A stretch of DNA of 7,189 bases from JAITWN01 sp964384095 (GCA_964384095.1 CAYLKC010000092.1:1-7189), one strand, 5' to 3'. Shown: positions 1-6,734, counted from the first letter of the stretch. Program-made: numbers and translations. The notes: generated from the letters alone by a model not told the origin.

Positions 1-357
1 ATCGCGCTGATCTATCCGGAGCTGAAGGGCAAGCTCAACGGCCACGCCGTGCGGGCGCCGGTGTTGAATGCATCACTGACCGATGCCGTCTTCGAGCTCG
101 AGCGCGCGACCACCGCCGAAGAAGTCAACGACCTGTTCGCGGCGGCCGCGAACGGCGCGCTCGCCGGTATCCTCGGCATCGAGCACCGGCCTCTGGTCAG
201 CGCCGATTACGCCCGCGACACCCGCAGCGCGATCGTCGATGCGCCGTCGACGCTGGTCACCGACGGCACGATGCTCAAGGTCTATGCCTGGTACGACAAC
301 GAGATGGGCTATGCCTGCCGCATGGTCGATCTCGCCTGTCATCTGCGGACGCAATGA
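1..357 (+). CDS. gap: ArsJ-associated glyceraldehyde-3-phosphate dehydrogenase, C-terminal part
   Basis: This is the last 118 residues of a GAPDH, open at the left edge of the window, so the NAD-binding domain and the catalytic cysteine are not visible. What remains is the end of the catalytic domain. It contains NGHAVRAPVLNASLTD (residues 14-28 of the fragment), the GILGIEHRPLVS strand, RSAIVDAPST and the family signature WYDNEMGYACR (98-107). The next gene is arsJ, and the TGA stop overlaps its start as ATGA. In such operons this enzyme is known to join arsenate to glyceraldehyde-3-phosphate, giving unstable 1-arseno-3-phosphoglycerate that ArsJ exports. Assigning it to the arsenic pathway rather than glycolysis is inferred from this context. 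The signature has Met where most GAPDHs have Trp (NEW). The true start lies upstream of the window. Confidence 0.93.
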   Translation: MALIYPELKGKLNGHAVRAPVLNASLTDAVFELERATTAEEVNDLFAAAANGALAGILGIEHRPLVSADYARDTRSAIVDAPSTLVTDGTMLKVYAWYDNEMGYACRMVDLACHLRTQ

Positions 358-1598
358 ATCCCGGCCTGCGCCATTACGCGGTCGTCACCGCCGCCTACCA
401 GGGCTTTACGCTGACCGACGGCGCGCTGCGCATGCTGGTGCTGCTGCATTTCTATCAGCTCGGCTATTCGCCATTCACGCTCGCGTTGCTGTTCCTGCTC
501 TATGAGGCGGCCGGCATCGTCGCCAATCTGGTCGGCGGCTGGCTGGCGACGCGCTTCGGCATCGCGCGCATGCTCGCGGTCGGTCTTGCGACGCAGATCA
601 GTGGCTTCCTGTTGCTGTCGGCGCTGTCGCCGACCTGGGCTGCGGCGCTGTCGGTCGCCTGGGTCGTGGTCGCGCAGGGCATCTGCGGCGTCGCCAAGGA
701 CCTGACCAAGACCGCGAGCAAGTCGGCGATCAAGCTGACCGCAGGCAGCAGGCAAGGGCAGCTGTTCCGCCGGGTCGCATTCTTCACCGGCAGCAAGAAT
801 GCAATGAAGGGCGTCGGCTTCTTTGCGGGCGGCGTACTGCTGCAGACGCTGGGTTTCCAGGCCGCGCTGTGGTCGATGGCGGCGCTGTTGTTCGTCGTAC
901 TGATCGGCGTCGTCGCCTTCCTGCCGCCGATGATGGGCAGGGGCGAGGCCTCGCGCTCGGCGCGCGAGCTGTTCGCGAAGCACCGCGGCATCAATCTGCT
1001 CGCCGCCGCGCGCGTCGCGCTGTTCGGCGCGCGCGATATCTGGTTCGTCGTCGGCGTGCCGGTGTTCCTCTATGCGTCGGGCTGGACCTTCGCGATGGTC
1101 GGCGCGTTCATGGCGCTGTGGACGATCGGCTACGGCGCGGTGCAGGCCGTTGCGCCGGCGATGGTCCGGCAGAGCGCGGACGGCCTCAGCCGCGAGGTGG
1201 CGGCTGCAAGATGGTGGTCACTGGTCCTGATGCTGATCCCGGCGGTGCTCGCGGGACTCGTCATCGCGGAGATCGATGCCCTGGTCTGGGTCGTCGTTGC
1301 CGGGCTCGGCCTGTTCGGCTTCGTGTTCGCGGTGAACTCGTCGGTCCATTCCTATCTGATCCTGGCCTACGCCGGATCGGAAAAGGCGGCCGAGGACGTC
1401 GGCTTCTATTACGCGGCCAACGCCTCCGGCCGTTTCATCGGTACGCTGATGTCCGGGCTGCTGTACCAATGGGGCGGGCTGTCATTCGTGCTGATCGGTT
1501 CGGCCGTGCTGCTGCTGATCTGCTGGCTGGTGACGCTGGCCTTGCCGAAGACGCGACAGGCATCTACGCTGCAATCTACGGAGAGGAGCCGGACATGA
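354..1598 (+). CDS. arsJ: ArsJ, MFS-type organoarsenical efflux permease
   Basis: This 414-residue polytopic inner-membrane protein belongs to the major facilitator superfamily. Hydrophobic segments run through most of its length, for example near residues 42-62, 72-92, 100-112, 153-165, 170-190, 229-240, 246-268, 288-304, 309-328 and 374-397. The N-terminal TDGALRMLVLLHFYQLGY (21-38) and the loop GVAKDLTKTASKSAIK (112-127) are the conserved blocks I associate with ArsJ. ArsJ exports 1-arseno-3-phosphoglycerate, which breaks down outside the cell and releases arsenate, so the pair with GAPDH acts as an arsenate efflux route. The ATG overlaps the GAPDH stop (ATGA), and I see no strong Shine-Dalgarno sequence of its own, which suggests translational coupling. 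Its own stop overlaps the start of the arsR-type gene in the same way. Length fits the family (about 400-420). Confidence 0.92.
   Translation: MNPGLRHYAVVTAAYQGFTLTDGALRMLVLLHFYQLGYSPFTLALLFLLYEAAGIVANLVGGWLATRFGIARMLAVGLATQISGFLLLSALSPTWAAALSVAWVVVAQGICGVAKDLTKTASKSAIKLTAGSRQGQLFRRVAFFTGSKNAMKGVGFFAGGVLLQTLGFQAALWSMAALLFVVLIGVVAFLPPMMGRGEASRSARELFAKHRGINLLAAARVALFGARDIWFVVGVPVFLYASGWTFAMVGAFMALWTIGYGAVQAVAPAMVRQSADGLSREVAAARWWSLVLMLIPAVLAGLVIAEIDALVWVVVAGLGLFGFVFAVNSSVHSYLILAYAGSEKAAEDVGFYYAANASGRFIGTLMSGLLYQWGGLSFVLIGSAVLLLICWLVTLALPKTRQASTLQSTERSRT
1583..1588 (+). promoter_or_regulatory. Ribosome binding site of arsR inside arsJ
   Basis: GAGGAG lies within the last codons of arsJ, six bases before the arsR ATG. 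It supports the short 110-residue start of the repressor over any longer reading of the same frame. Confidence 0.7.
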
Positions 1599-1927
1599 AT
1601 GAAGAGGATGCGGTCAACGCGCTGTCCGCGCTGGCGCAGACGATGCGTCTCAGGATCTACCGCGCACTCGTCGGCGCGGCGCCCGATGGCCTGACGCCGG
1701 GCGTGCTCGCCGATCGGCTCGAACTGCCGACTTCGACGCTGTCCTTTCACCTCAAGGCGCTGACGAACTCGGGGCTCGTCACCCAGCAGCGCGACGGACG
1801 CCATCTCGTCTACCGGCCGGACATCGGACGGATGAACGAGGTGCTCGGCTACCTGACCGATCATTGCTGTCAGGGCCAGCCCTGCGGCATCGATGCGCGC
1901 GTTCAGATTCGGCGCCGGAGATCCTGA
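1595..1927 (+). CDS. arsR: ArsR/SmtB-family arsenic-responsive repressor
   Basis: This is a 110-residue winged-helix repressor. The helix-turn-helix spans about residues 33-57, with STLSFHLKALTNSG as recognition helix, and the wing follows (LVTQQRDGRHLVYRPD, 61-76). The CVC pair found in helix 3 of E. coli-type ArsR is absent. Instead a C-terminal CCQGQPC cluster gives Cys91, Cys92 and Cys97. The arrangement matches the Acidithiobacillus ferrooxidans type of ArsR, where two adjacent cysteines plus a third bind As(III) and release DNA. The ATG was chosen because GAGGAG lies six bases before it (1583-1588) and because it overlaps the arsJ stop as ATGA. A longer upstream reading in this frame is only the shadow of arsJ. 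The regulated promoter should be upstream of the GAPDH gene, outside the window. The tail ends in a basic run (RRRRS). Confidence 0.92.
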   Translation: MNEEDAVNALSALAQTMRLRIYRALVGAAPDGLTPGVLADRLELPTSTLSFHLKALTNSGLVTQQRDGRHLVYRPDIGRMNEVLGYLTDHCCQGQPCGIDARVQIRRRRS

Positions 1928-1946
1928 TCATCTCTGACCCTTTGTG

Positions 1947-1952
1947 TACAAT
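1947..1952 (+). promoter_or_regulatory. Possible -10 element upstream of gdhA
   Basis: TACAAT lies in the short gap between arsR and gdhA, 23 bases before the gdhA start. No convincing -35 hexamer is found 16-18 bases upstream (best is CTGATC or TGATCA), so this would be a weak or activator-dependent promoter. gdhA may instead be read through from the arsenic operon, since I see no terminator between them. Confidence 0.3.
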
Positions 1953-1961
1953 GCGGCGTTT

Positions 1962-1967
1962 GGGAGG
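1962..1967 (+). promoter_or_regulatory. Ribosome binding site of gdhA
   Basis: GGGAGG lies seven bases before the ATG at 1975. It fixes the 447-residue start instead of the longer 484-residue reading that begins inside arsR. Confidence 0.75.
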
Positions 1968-1974
1968 GCGCCGA

Positions 1975-3318
<1,344 letters not shown>

Positions 3319-3371
3319 GTCACGTGGTTCCCGAAATCGTCCGCGATGGCCGAGCGCAGGTGAATTGATGC

Positions 3372-3776
3372 ATGGACGATATCCGCATCGACAAATGGCT
3401 GTGGGCCGCGCGCTTCTACAAGACGCGCACGCTGGCCGGCACTGCCGTGAACGGCGGCAAGGTGCATGTCAACGGCCAGCGGGTCAAGGCATCGCGCCCG
3501 CTGCGCATCGGTGACACCCTGCAGATCCAGCGCAACCGCGTCGACTATGAGATCGTCGTCGAAGGACTGAGCGAACGGCGCGGCCCGGCGCCGGAGGCGC
3601 AACAGCTCTACCGCGAGACCGACGAGAGCCGCCATCGCCGTGAACTGGCCGCAAACGAACGACGCCTGCACGGCGGCAGCGCCCCCGCGCCGGCCCAACG
3701 CCCCGACAAACGTTCCCGCCGCCTGATCCGCCAGTTCCGGCAACGCTCCGGGTCGGACCACGACAAGCCATTGTAA
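3372..3776 (+). CDS. hslR: Hsp15, ribosome-associated S4-domain heat shock protein
   Basis: This 134-residue basic protein is close to the 133 residues of E. coli Hsp15. The S4 RNA-binding domain covers about residues 3-65: IRIDKWLWAARFYKTRTLA, then GGKVHVNGQRVKASRPLRIGD. The charged C-terminal region with RPDKRSRRLIRQF (110-122) is typical of Hsp15 and less so of other S4 proteins. In E. coli Hsp15 binds free 50S subunits carrying a stalled peptidyl-tRNA and helps recycle them after heat shock. The start is supported by AGGTGA at about 3358-3363; an earlier ATG at 3368 is in another frame. The gap to gdhA is only 53 bases with no terminator, so co-transcription is possible. The other stress partners of E. 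coli hslR (hslO) are not nearby. Confidence 0.93.
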   Translation: MDDIRIDKWLWAARFYKTRTLAGTAVNGGKVHVNGQRVKASRPLRIGDTLQIQRNRVDYEIVVEGLSERRGPAPEAQQLYRETDESRHRRELAANERRLHGGSAPAPAQRPDKRSRRLIRQFRQRSGSDHDKPL

Positions 3777-3778
3777 TT

Positions 3779-3815
3779 AAATAAAAAGATGCCGGATTTC
3801 AGCCCGAAAACCGGC
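3779..3815 (-). terminator. Rho-independent terminator for the minus-strand channel gene
   Basis: GCCGG (3791-3795) pairs with CCGGC (3811-3815), and the inner TTTC (3797-3800) pairs with GAAA (3806-3809). There is one symmetric mismatch and a five-base loop. Read on the minus strand the stem is followed by ATCTTTTTATTTAATT, a U-tract, so it terminates the channel gene whose stop is about 43 bases away. In the plus direction no T-run follows the stem, so termination of hslR there would be weaker. Confidence 0.8.
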
Positions 3816-3857
3816 TTCCCGGGCGATATTCAGTATCGAAATCGGGGACTGGCAGCG

Positions 3858-5096
3858 TCAGTGTGCTGCGGGCAGGGAGCGCGTCACGGCGCCTTCGCGC
3901 CAATCAGCGCCGGAGGGATGCTGGAACACCCGCAGACCGAATTCAGGGAGGATGGCCAGCAGGTGATCGAAGATGTCGGCCTGTACCGACTCATAGGTCT
4001 TCCATTCAGTACTTGCCGTGAAACACCATAATTCCAGCGGCAAACCTTCTGCGGTCGGCTGCAGCTGTCGTACCAGGGTGGTCAGCTCATGATTGAGCCC
4101 CGGATGGTGCTGCAGATACTGCAGGACATAGGCACGAAATGTCCCGATATTGGTGATGCGACGGGTATTCGCTGGCTCCTTGCCGTGATCCTCGAGCTTT
4201 TGATTCCACGCCGCGATCTCCTCTTCTTTGGTTCTGAGGTAATCATCCAGCAGGAATAAGCGACGCAGCCGAGCCCGCTCTTCTTCATTCAGGAAGCGTA
4301 TGCTCGACTGGTCGAGCATCAACGCCCGTTTGATACGCCGACCGCCTGACTCATGCATGCCGCGCCAGTTCTTGAAGGTCTCCGTCAAAAGACGGTTGGT
4401 CGGGATCGTGGTGATCGTCTTGTCCCAGTTCTGCACCTTGATCGTATGCAGGGAGATGTCGATGACATCACCGTCGGCATTCAACGCCGGCATTTCGATC
4501 CAGTCGCCGACCCGCACCATGTCATAGGACGAGACCTGCACGCTGGCGACCAGCGAGAGGATCGTGGTCTGGAAGATCAGCAGGATGACCGCCATCATCG
4601 CGCCGAGTCCGGCCAGCAGCGTCAACACATCGCGATTCAGCAGCGTGCCGAGGATGAGCAGGCCGAAGACGATGAACAGCAGGATCTTGACCATCTGCAA
4701 GTAGCCCTTGATGGGCTTGCCCTGTGCATCCGGACGACGTTCGTAGAGCGTATTCGCGACATCCAGCATCGCCGCCATCGCCCAGGCCAGTACCACAAAG
4801 GTCAGTGAATGCGCGATGACGACGATCATTCCTGTCACACGCTCAGGCAGATCCGGCACCAGGCCGATGCCCAGCGTCACCACCAGCAGCGGCACGACAT
4901 AGGCCAGGCGTCCGAGGACACCGTGACGAATGACGATATCGCCGGTTTCGCCGGGCAGCAGATGGGCGAGCCTGTGCAACAGCCTCAGCAGCAGGGAACG
5001 AGTCAGGAAGTGAACGACGACGGCAAGGACCAGCAATGCTGAAACGCCGATGGCTGTACCCAGCCAGGGGAGTTCGCTATTCATGACTGACATCAT
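3858..5096 (-). CDS. ybdG: MscS-family miniconductance mechanosensitive channel, YbdG type
   Basis: This 412-residue inner-membrane protein is close in length to E. coli YbdG (415). There are about five membrane segments: residues 12-32, 62-82, 88-110, 135-155 and the pore-lining stretch 158-188 (LLAGLGAMMAVILLIFQ, then TTILSLVASVQV). The MscS beta domain follows: VRVGDWIEMP, GDVIDISLHTIKVQNWDKT and TTIPTNRLLTETFKNWRGM (194-247). The soluble part has the YbdG-like helical insertion rich in Glu/Arg (about 268-308) and ends in a cytoplasmic cage domain with GLPLELWCFTASTEWKTYE. YbdG gives small mechanosensitive currents and protects cells against hypo-osmotic shock; that function is inferred from family membership. 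The start could be either tandem ATG or Met5, as no strong ribosome site precedes any of them. It converges with hslR and lies downstream of the marR gene on the same strand. Confidence 0.92.
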   Translation of the reverse strand: MMSVMNSELPWLGTAIGVSALLVLAVVVHFLTRSLLLRLLHRLAHLLPGETGDIVIRHGVLGRLAYVVPLLVVTLGIGLVPDLPERVTGMIVVIAHSLTFVVLAWAMAAMLDVANTLYERRPDAQGKPIKGYLQMVKILLFIVFGLLILGTLLNRDVLTLLAGLGAMMAVILLIFQTTILSLVASVQVSSYDMVRVGDWIEMPALNADGDVIDISLHTIKVQNWDKTITTIPTNRLLTETFKNWRGMHESGGRRIKRALMLDQSSIRFLNEEERARLRRLFLLDDYLRTKEEEIAAWNQKLEDHGKEPANTRRITNIGTFRAYVLQYLQHHPGLNHELTTLVRQLQPTAEGLPLELWCFTASTEWKTYESVQADIFDHLLAILPEFGLRVFQHPSGADWREGAVTRSLPAAH

Positions 5097-5130
5097 ACCC
5101 GATCGGCGCCGGCCTCGCCTCGTTTTCAGA

Positions 5131-5149
5131 GACTGATTCTGTATCAGTC
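5131..5149. repeat. Perfect inverted repeat between marR and the channel gene
   Basis: GACTGAT, a five-base spacer TCTGT, then ATCAGTC form a perfect 7-5-7 inverted repeat. It lies 29 bases after the marR stop and 35 bases before the channel start, both on the minus strand. No T-run follows on either strand, so it is a poor intrinsic terminator. It could be an operator for the channel gene or an RNA hairpin. It does not match the TGCATCGA half-sites found upstream of marR. Confidence 0.5.
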
Positions 5150-5177
5150 GCGACGCTGAATAGCCGTGCCACAGCCG

Positions 5178-5741
5178 TCAAACGCATGCCGGTCCGGGCC
5201 CCGTCCATTCGCGGCAGATACGCACTGTTTGTTCGCTAGCGAGAGGCTCCCGGGTCAGACCACAACGCGCGCCATCACTCTCGTTCAGGAAGTGCGAACA
5301 CTTTCGGCACAAACCGAACGCTCGCTGGCCATTGAGTTGCTGCAGCGTCGACATGATGCGACGAAGTACGTCGTCGAGATCGGTCGTGCCCACCGGCAGC
5401 TCGCTCAGCGCCTGCTCGATGCGCTCGGGCCAGCTTCCATTCAGCATGGCTTCGCCCGCTGGCGTCAATCCAAGGTGCACACGTTTGCCATGACGCGGGT
5501 CGGGCGTCTTGATCAGTAATCCCTTGCGTTCCAATACCGCCAGTGTCTGTGACACCGTACCCCGGGTGATGCCGAAGTACTCTGCGATGGCAATCGGGAT
5601 GTCGCTGTAGCGGTTGGCCCGCGAAAGGTAGTGCAGTACCTGGATATGAATGGGCAGCAGCCCGTGGCGTGCCGCTTCCTCACGCACGGATTGCTGCATC
5701 AGCGCGCCCAGGCGCTCGAGAAGGAGAGAGATTTGGCTCAT
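5178..5741 (-). CDS. MarR-family redox-type regulator with C-terminal cysteine cluster
   Basis: From the chosen Met this is a 187-residue cytoplasmic DNA-binding protein. The MarR winged helix is clear: dimerisation helix (residues 1-25), LLPIHIQVLHYLSRANRYSD (28-47), the helix-turn-helix AIAEYFGITRGTVSQTLAVLERKGLL (51-76), then the wing KTPDPRHGKRVHLGLTPAGE (78-97). After the second dimer helix comes a tail absent from ordinary MarR proteins. It carries Cys145, Cys148, Cys160 and Cys176 in the order C-x2-C-x11-C-x15-C, plus Cys186 next to the end. Four spaced cysteines suggest a zinc or iron-sulfur site or a thiol switch; which one cannot be told from sequence. It faces two thioredoxin-fold genes, with palindromes between, so it probably represses both directions. 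Starts at 5747 or 5840 are possible, but 5840 would run through the operator region. No ribosome site is seen. Confidence 0.85.
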   Translation of the reverse strand: MSQISLLLERLGALMQQSVREEAARHGLLPIHIQVLHYLSRANRYSDIPIAIAEYFGITRGTVSQTLAVLERKGLLIKTPDPRHGKRVHLGLTPAGEAMLNGSWPERIEQALSELPVGTTDLDDVLRRIMSTLQQLNGQRAFGLCRKCSHFLNESDGARCGLTREPLASEQTVRICREWTGPGPACV

Positions 5742-5747
5742 GCTCAT

Positions 5748-5777
5748 AATGTATCGTCTCGATGCACCTATTGACAA
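5748..5777 (-). promoter_or_regulatory. Candidate promoter of the marR gene
   Basis: On the minus strand TTGTCA (5772-5777) and TACATT (5748-5753) are separated by 18 bases. The predicted transcription start falls at about 5741, the first base of the chosen ATG, so the transcript may be leaderless. The -10 overlaps the operator-like palindrome at 5750-5766, which would allow self-repression. Confidence 0.45.
5750..5766. promoter_or_regulatory. Operator-like imperfect palindrome O1 near marR
   Basis: TGTATCGTCTCGATGCA has the same layout as the perfect site at 5807-5823: the right arm TCGATGCA is identical and the left arm matches at six of eight positions. It sits over the likely -10 of marR, consistent with autoregulation by the MarR protein. 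Confidence 0.55.
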
Positions 5778-5798
5778 GCGAGATGCATCGACTCTAAA
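5771..5798 (+). promoter_or_regulatory. Candidate promoter of the thioredoxin-fold operon
   Basis: A perfect TTGACA (5771-5776) is followed after 16 bases by TCTAAA (5793-5798), four of six matches to the -10 consensus. A perfect TATAAT also occurs at 5802-5807, but it is 25 bases from TTGACA and has no good -35 of its own. Either start would lie in or beside the palindrome at 5807-5823. The -35 block TTGACAA is shared, on the other strand, with the marR promoter. Confidence 0.5.
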
Positions 5799-5800
5799 CT
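5784..5800. promoter_or_regulatory. Operator half-site O2 between the divergent promoters
   Basis: TGCATCGAC at 5784-5792 repeats the left arm and centre of the perfect palindrome exactly. The right arm (TCTAAACT) matches TCGATGCA at only four of eight positions. It is probably a weaker binding site, lying in the spacer of the plus-strand promoter. Confidence 0.35.
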
Positions 5801-5806
5801 CTATAA

Positions 5807-5823
5807 TGCATCGACTCGATGCA
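5807..5823. promoter_or_regulatory. Perfect 17-bp operator palindrome O3
   Basis: TGCATCGA, a central C, then TCGATGCA form a perfect palindrome of 8-1-8. It lies just downstream of the candidate -10 elements of the thioredoxin-fold operon and 28 bases before its first ATG. Such a compact dyad is what a MarR dimer binds. Together with O1 and O2 it suggests control of both directions from one intergenic region. Confidence 0.7.
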
Positions 5824-5840
5824 AAGTTCGCCACAATCAA

Positions 5841-5845
5841 AGGAG
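5841..5845 (+). promoter_or_regulatory. Ribosome binding site of the CPVC thioredoxin-fold gene
   Basis: AGGAG lies six bases before the ATG at 5852. This decides that start against a longer in-frame reading from 5819, which would begin inside the operator palindrome. Confidence 0.75.
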
Positions 5846-5851
5846 CCCATC

Positions 5852-6085
5852 ATGAGCAAAGCCCTGTTTTTCCATGCCGGTTGCCCGGTGTGTGTGTCTG
5901 CCGAGCAACAGTTCGTCAATGCGCTCGATCCCGCCCGCTATGCCGTCGAAGTCGTCCACCTGGGTGAACAAAAGACCCGTATTGCTGAAGCCGAGTCGGC
6001 AGGCGTCAAGTCGGTGCCAGCACTCGTCATCGATGGCCAATCCTTTCACATCAACTTTGGCGCGGCACTGACCGATCTGAAATAA
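5852..6085 (+). CDS. Small thioredoxin/glutaredoxin-like protein with CPVC active site
   Basis: This is a 77-residue single-domain thioredoxin-fold protein without signal peptide, so probably cytoplasmic. ALFFHAGCPVC (residues 4-14) is the first strand plus the redox motif Cys11-Pro-Val-Cys14. VHLGE (35-39) forms the second strand, and SVPALVIDGQ (54-63) carries the cis-proline Pro56 that faces the active site. GAALTDLK forms the last helix. Its length is that of glutaredoxins and small archaeal-type thioredoxins. It lacks the CPYC motif of classical glutaredoxin, so its reductant (glutathione or a thioredoxin reductase) cannot be told. It likely reduces disulfides in partner proteins, perhaps the next gene product or the MarR tail; that is inference. 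The next gene starts ten bases after the stop, with its ribosome site overlapping the stop codon, so the two form an operon. Confidence 0.85.
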   Translation: MSKALFFHAGCPVCVSAEQQFVNALDPARYAVEVVHLGEQKTRIAEAESAGVKSVPALVIDGQSFHINFGAALTDLK

Positions 6086-6095
6086 GGGGAACGCC

Positions 6096-6692
6096 ATGGA
6101 ACGCACATCGCCCGAATATCCAGCGGCCCCCGACTGGCAGGTCAGTCAGTGGTTCAATACCCTTTCACCCTTGAGCCTGGTGCAATTGCGTGGGCGCATC
6201 GTGCTGCTGCACGCCTTCCAGATGTTGTGTCCGGGTTGCGTCAGCCACGGCGTGCCGCAGGCCGAGCGAGTGCATCGTGAATATGCAGGGCATGGGGTGG
6301 CGGTAATCGGCTTGCATACGGTCTTCGAGCACCACGCGGCGATGATGCCCGTGGCGCTCGAGGCCTTCCTGCACGAATACCGCGTCACGCATCCTGTCGG
6401 TGTGGATGCCGTCGGCGTGCAGGGCGACCCGATCCCGCTGAGCATGAGCCGCTACGAGCTGCGCGGCACGCCGTCGCTCATGCTGATCGACCGTGCCGGA
6501 CGCTTGCGCGTGCACGAGTTCGGCCGGATCGACGATCTGCGGCTGGGGGTATGGCTGGGTCGCCTGCTCGCCGAGCAGGCCGGGTTCATCGGGGATGGCA
6601 AAGAAGAACCAAACCAGGCACTGCCCGTTGATGCCTGTGATACTCATGCTTGTGTGGTCGATACACGTGGTGGCAAAGACCAGCCAGGGTAA
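6096..6692 (+). CDS. TlpA/redoxin-like thioredoxin-fold protein with CPGC motif
   Basis: This 198-residue protein belongs to the TlpA/AhpC-TSA-like branch of the thioredoxin superfamily. After LRGRIVLLHAFQMLCPGCVSHGVPQ (residues 32-55) with Cys45 and Cys48 comes VAVIGLHTVFEHH (68-80), a typical second strand, then HPVGVDAVG (99-107) and the cis-proline block LRGTPSLMLIDRAGRL (122-137). No signal peptide or lipobox precedes the domain, so it is probably cytoplasmic, unlike many TlpA proteins. A tail after residue 165 holds another pair, Cys181 and Cys186 (CDTHAC), perhaps a second redox or metal site. AAGGGGA (6084-6090) precedes the start and overlaps the stop of the previous gene. Role as thiol oxidoreductase or peroxidase is inferred; a peroxiredoxin is less likely, since the typical PxxxTxxC motif is missing. 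GC use is like its neighbours. Confidence 0.82.
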   Translation: MERTSPEYPAAPDWQVSQWFNTLSPLSLVQLRGRIVLLHAFQMLCPGCVSHGVPQAERVHREYAGHGVAVIGLHTVFEHHAAMMPVALEAFLHEYRVTHPVGVDAVGVQGDPIPLSMSRYELRGTPSLMLIDRAGRLRVHEFGRIDDLRLGVWLGRLLAEQAGFIGDGKEEPNQALPVDACDTHACVVDTRGGKDQPG

Positions 6693-6706
6693 TGTGATTC
6701 ACAGGA

Positions 6707-6734
6707 GCGGGGTCGGAATCGGAACCGAACCCGC
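6707..6734. repeat. GC-rich hairpin after the redox operon
   Basis: GCGGGGTCGG (6707-6716) and CCGAACCCGC (6725-6734) pair at nine of ten positions around an eight-base loop. It begins 15 bases after the stop of the CPGC gene. No T-run follows on the plus strand, so it is not a standard intrinsic terminator, though it could block readthrough or protect the 3' end. It may also be the end of a dispersed repeat. Confidence 0.5.

Noticed and set aside
339..983. Minus-strand 214-residue open frame over arsJ
   Set aside because: Low-complexity Arg/Gln composition from GC-rich antisense DNA, overlapping a clear transporter gene.
869..1594. Long plus-strand open frame in front of the arsR start
   Set aside because: It is the out-of-frame shadow of arsJ, rich in Arg/Gly/Ala; the true arsR begins at 1595 with its own ribosome site and matches family length.
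3791..3815. The hairpin after hslR as a strong terminator for hslR
   Set aside because: On the plus strand it is followed by TTCCCGGG and not a T-run; the U-tract is on the minus-strand side, so I assigned it to the channel gene.
4353..5042. Two plus-strand open frames antisense to the channel gene
   Set aside because: Composition is His/Gln/Asp-rich as expected from reverse reading of membrane-protein codons; the minus-strand channel is unambiguous.
5771..5807. TTGACA paired with TATAAT as a single sigma-70 promoter
   Set aside because: Both hexamers are perfect, but the spacing is 25 bases, far from the usual 16-18, so they are unlikely to act together.
5750..5823. CRISPR or phage-attachment repeats in the marR intergenic region
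   Set aside because: The repeated unit is only 8-9 bases and arranged as dyads over promoters, which fits operators rather than a repeat-spacer array or att site.
5178..5840. Longest reading of the MarR gene, 220 residues from 5840
   Set aside because: The extra N-terminal 33 residues would be encoded by the operator and promoter region and do not resemble a MarR N-terminus.
6165..6647. Minus-strand 160-residue open frame over the CPGC gene
   Set aside because: Antisense shadow; the plus-strand frame has a full thioredoxin fold with a ribosome site.
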